Of a stretch of DNA of 12,529 nt, positions 11,479 to 12,529 are shown piece by piece. The notes under the pieces were generated by a model. It ran no database searches and was not told the origin of the DNA. It saw only the letters and a list, made by a program, of their open reading frames with translations. The DNA comes from Chloroflexota bacterium (GTDB taxonomy: Bacteria > Chloroflexota > Limnocylindria > Limnocylindrales > CSP1-4), in assembly GCA_027457005.1 (NCBI GenBank), contig DAIDTV010000022.1:1-12529 (forward strand). Direction: 5' to 3'. The translations under genes were made by a program, and so were the position numbers. Each line of letters begins with the position of its first letter. Position 1 is the stretch's first letter.

Positions 11479-12529
11479 TCAGTGCCCCGGTTCCGGCGCC
11501 AGGGTCACCCCGAGCAGGAGCCCAAGGCCGGCGAGAAGCGCGCCGGCCACGAGCACCGCACCCGCCTCGGCCGGAGCGCTGGCGGACGTCGCGAGCCCCA
11601 CGGCCAGGAGCGCCACGCCGCCGTTCATCGTGATGATCCGGGGAATCGCCGCGATCCCCAGGATGCCGCGCTGCCGCGCGTGCCGCCGGGGTGACCCGCC
11701 CGCGATCGCGGGAAGCAGGTGCGTCCAGGCCCCGACCAGTGACTGCGCGATCCACCCCGCGGCGAGTGGCGCGCCCACCACGGAGAGCGACCAGGCACCG
11801 GGCGTCGCGCCAAGGAGCAGAACGCGGCCCGCGGCAGCGGTGACCGCGATCGCGAACCAGGCCACGCCGGCACCCAGGCTGCCGATCGCGACGGCGCGCC
11901 ACGAGAGATCGCCCGTCCAGCGCCCGCGCACGCTCCATGCGCCGGCGACGTAGGCCACCAGGCCCAGCGCACCGGCCAGTTCGATCGCGGCCCCCAGCCG
12001 GCCGACGGCGTCGACCCGCACCAGGTACGCCAGGGCGACCAGCGGTGCGCCGAGCGCGAGCCCGGCCACCATGACCCGCATGCGGACCCCACCCGAGATC
12101 CGGCTCCCCACCACGGTGGGATAGAGGTGCAGCAGCGTACCGGCGACGACCAGGGAGACGAACCCCAGCAGGTTGAGCCAGGCGTGCGTCGGCTTGAGCC
12201 AAGTCCAGTCCGCCTCCACCGGACCGAAGCCGCCGACCTCGAACGTGCCAAGCGTCGCCCCGAGCGCGACGTCGGCCAGCGCAACGCCGTACGCGACCAG
12301 CACCCAGGGGTGCCGGCTGCCCAGCGCCCGGCGGAGAGGCAGGAACGCCATCAGGGACACGAGCCCGATGCCCGCGACGAACGACACACCCCCGGCCGTG
12401 GCCAGCAGCGCCACGTGCCCGGTGTATCCTGCGCTGACCGCCAGCGCGCCCCCACCCAGCAGTGCCAGCGCCCCGGCCCGCAACTCCCAGCGCGCCGGCC
12501 GTCCCGCGAGCAGCGACGCGGTGAAGAAC
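11479..12529 (-). CDS. Multi-pass membrane protein, haem-copper-oxidase subunit I-like, 5' end outside window
   Basis: 349 residues are visible; the frame is open through the right edge (FFTASLLAGRPARWEL precedes the first candidate TTG start at 12483), so the true start is likely beyond the window. About ten membrane helices can be seen. Histidine-bearing blocks are WTWLKPTHAWLNLLGFVSLV with GTLLHLYPTVVGSRI, and SLVGAWTHLLPAIAGGSPRR with HARQRG. The H-A-x-LNLLG helix followed by LLHL-x-PT resembles membrane proteins related to cytochrome oxidase subunit I or NnrS, sometimes found with or fused to cupredoxin nitrite reductases in actinobacteria; I recognise the type but not a named family with certainty. 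The C-terminus ends APEPGH with no cupredoxin domain. The adjacent NsrR-like Rrf2 regulator would suit a nitrogen-oxide or copper role, which is inference. Confidence 0.6.
   Translation of the reverse strand, partial: FFTASLLAGRPARWELRAGALALLGGGALAVSAGYTGHVALLATAGGVSFVAGIGLVSLMAFLPLRRALGSRHPWVLVAYGVALADVALGATLGTFEVGGFGPVEADWTWLKPTHAWLNLLGFVSLVVAGTLLHLYPTVVGSRISGGVRMRVMVAGLALGAPLVALAYLVRVDAVGRLGAAIELAGALGLVAYVAGAWSVRGRWTGDLSWRAVAIGSLGAGVAWFAIAVTAAAGRVLLLGATPGAWSLSVVGAPLAAGWIAQSLVGAWTHLLPAIAGGSPRRHARQRGILGIAAIPRIITMNGGVALLAVGLATSASAPAEAGAVLVAGALLAGLGLLLGVTLAPEPGH

Noticed and set aside
1..12529. tRNA, rRNA, CRISPR array, insertion-sequence ends or attachment sites
   Set aside because: Looked for on both strands; no cloverleaf, regularly spaced repeat, transposase or terminal inverted repeats were seen.

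Overview
The window is very GC-rich, single-chromosome-style bacterial DNA with densely packed genes, GTG/ATG starts and several apparently leaderless or GGAGG-led genes. The protein types (short ArgB/ArgR/ArgG/ArgA set, DUF5661, ArsR-permease-thioredoxin operon, TDT carrier) fit a Chloroflexota or deep actinobacterial lineage. That placement is an inference from protein style only.

Layout. Bases 1-3444 (plus strand) hold the tail of a VOC-fold protein followed by an arginine-biosynthesis run: argB (5'-truncated), argR, argG and an argA-type GNAT. Bases 3509-5183 (minus strand) are a compact arsR - ArsP/DUF318 permease - mini-thioredoxin operon. Bases 5184-7715 hold a NifX/NifB-fold protein (plus), a TDT/SLAC1-type anion carrier (minus) and a short ORF (minus) that joins the start of a TauE/SafE sulfite exporter to the end of a DsrE-like protein. 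Bases 7715-7999 are a DUF5661 protein (plus). Bases 8078-9517 are argH (minus), downstream of an MFS transporter (9636-10877, minus). Divergent from the MFS gene is an Rrf2/IscR-NsrR-like Fe-S regulator (10987-11430, plus), which converges on a large multi-pass membrane protein running off the right edge (11479-12529, minus).

How it works together. ArgA acetylates glutamate, ArgB phosphorylates N-acetylglutamate, ArgG and ArgH convert citrulline to arginine, and ArgR senses arginine. argC, argJ, argD and argF are not in the window. The arg genes are split by about 4.6 kb of metalloid/sulfur/redox genes. This inserted block carries the most unusual signals: an ungapped repeat of about 62 bp (48/62 identical) lies upstream of both arsR (5239-5300) and the TauE/DsrE chimera (7569-7630), suggesting one shared regulator. 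The chimera itself looks like a deletion fusion. A second oddity is the argB start, which begins exactly where the catalytic K-x-G-G motif should be, so the kinase as written lacks its ATP-site lysine. All three well-spaced convergent gene junctions carry strong GC hairpins without a T-tract.
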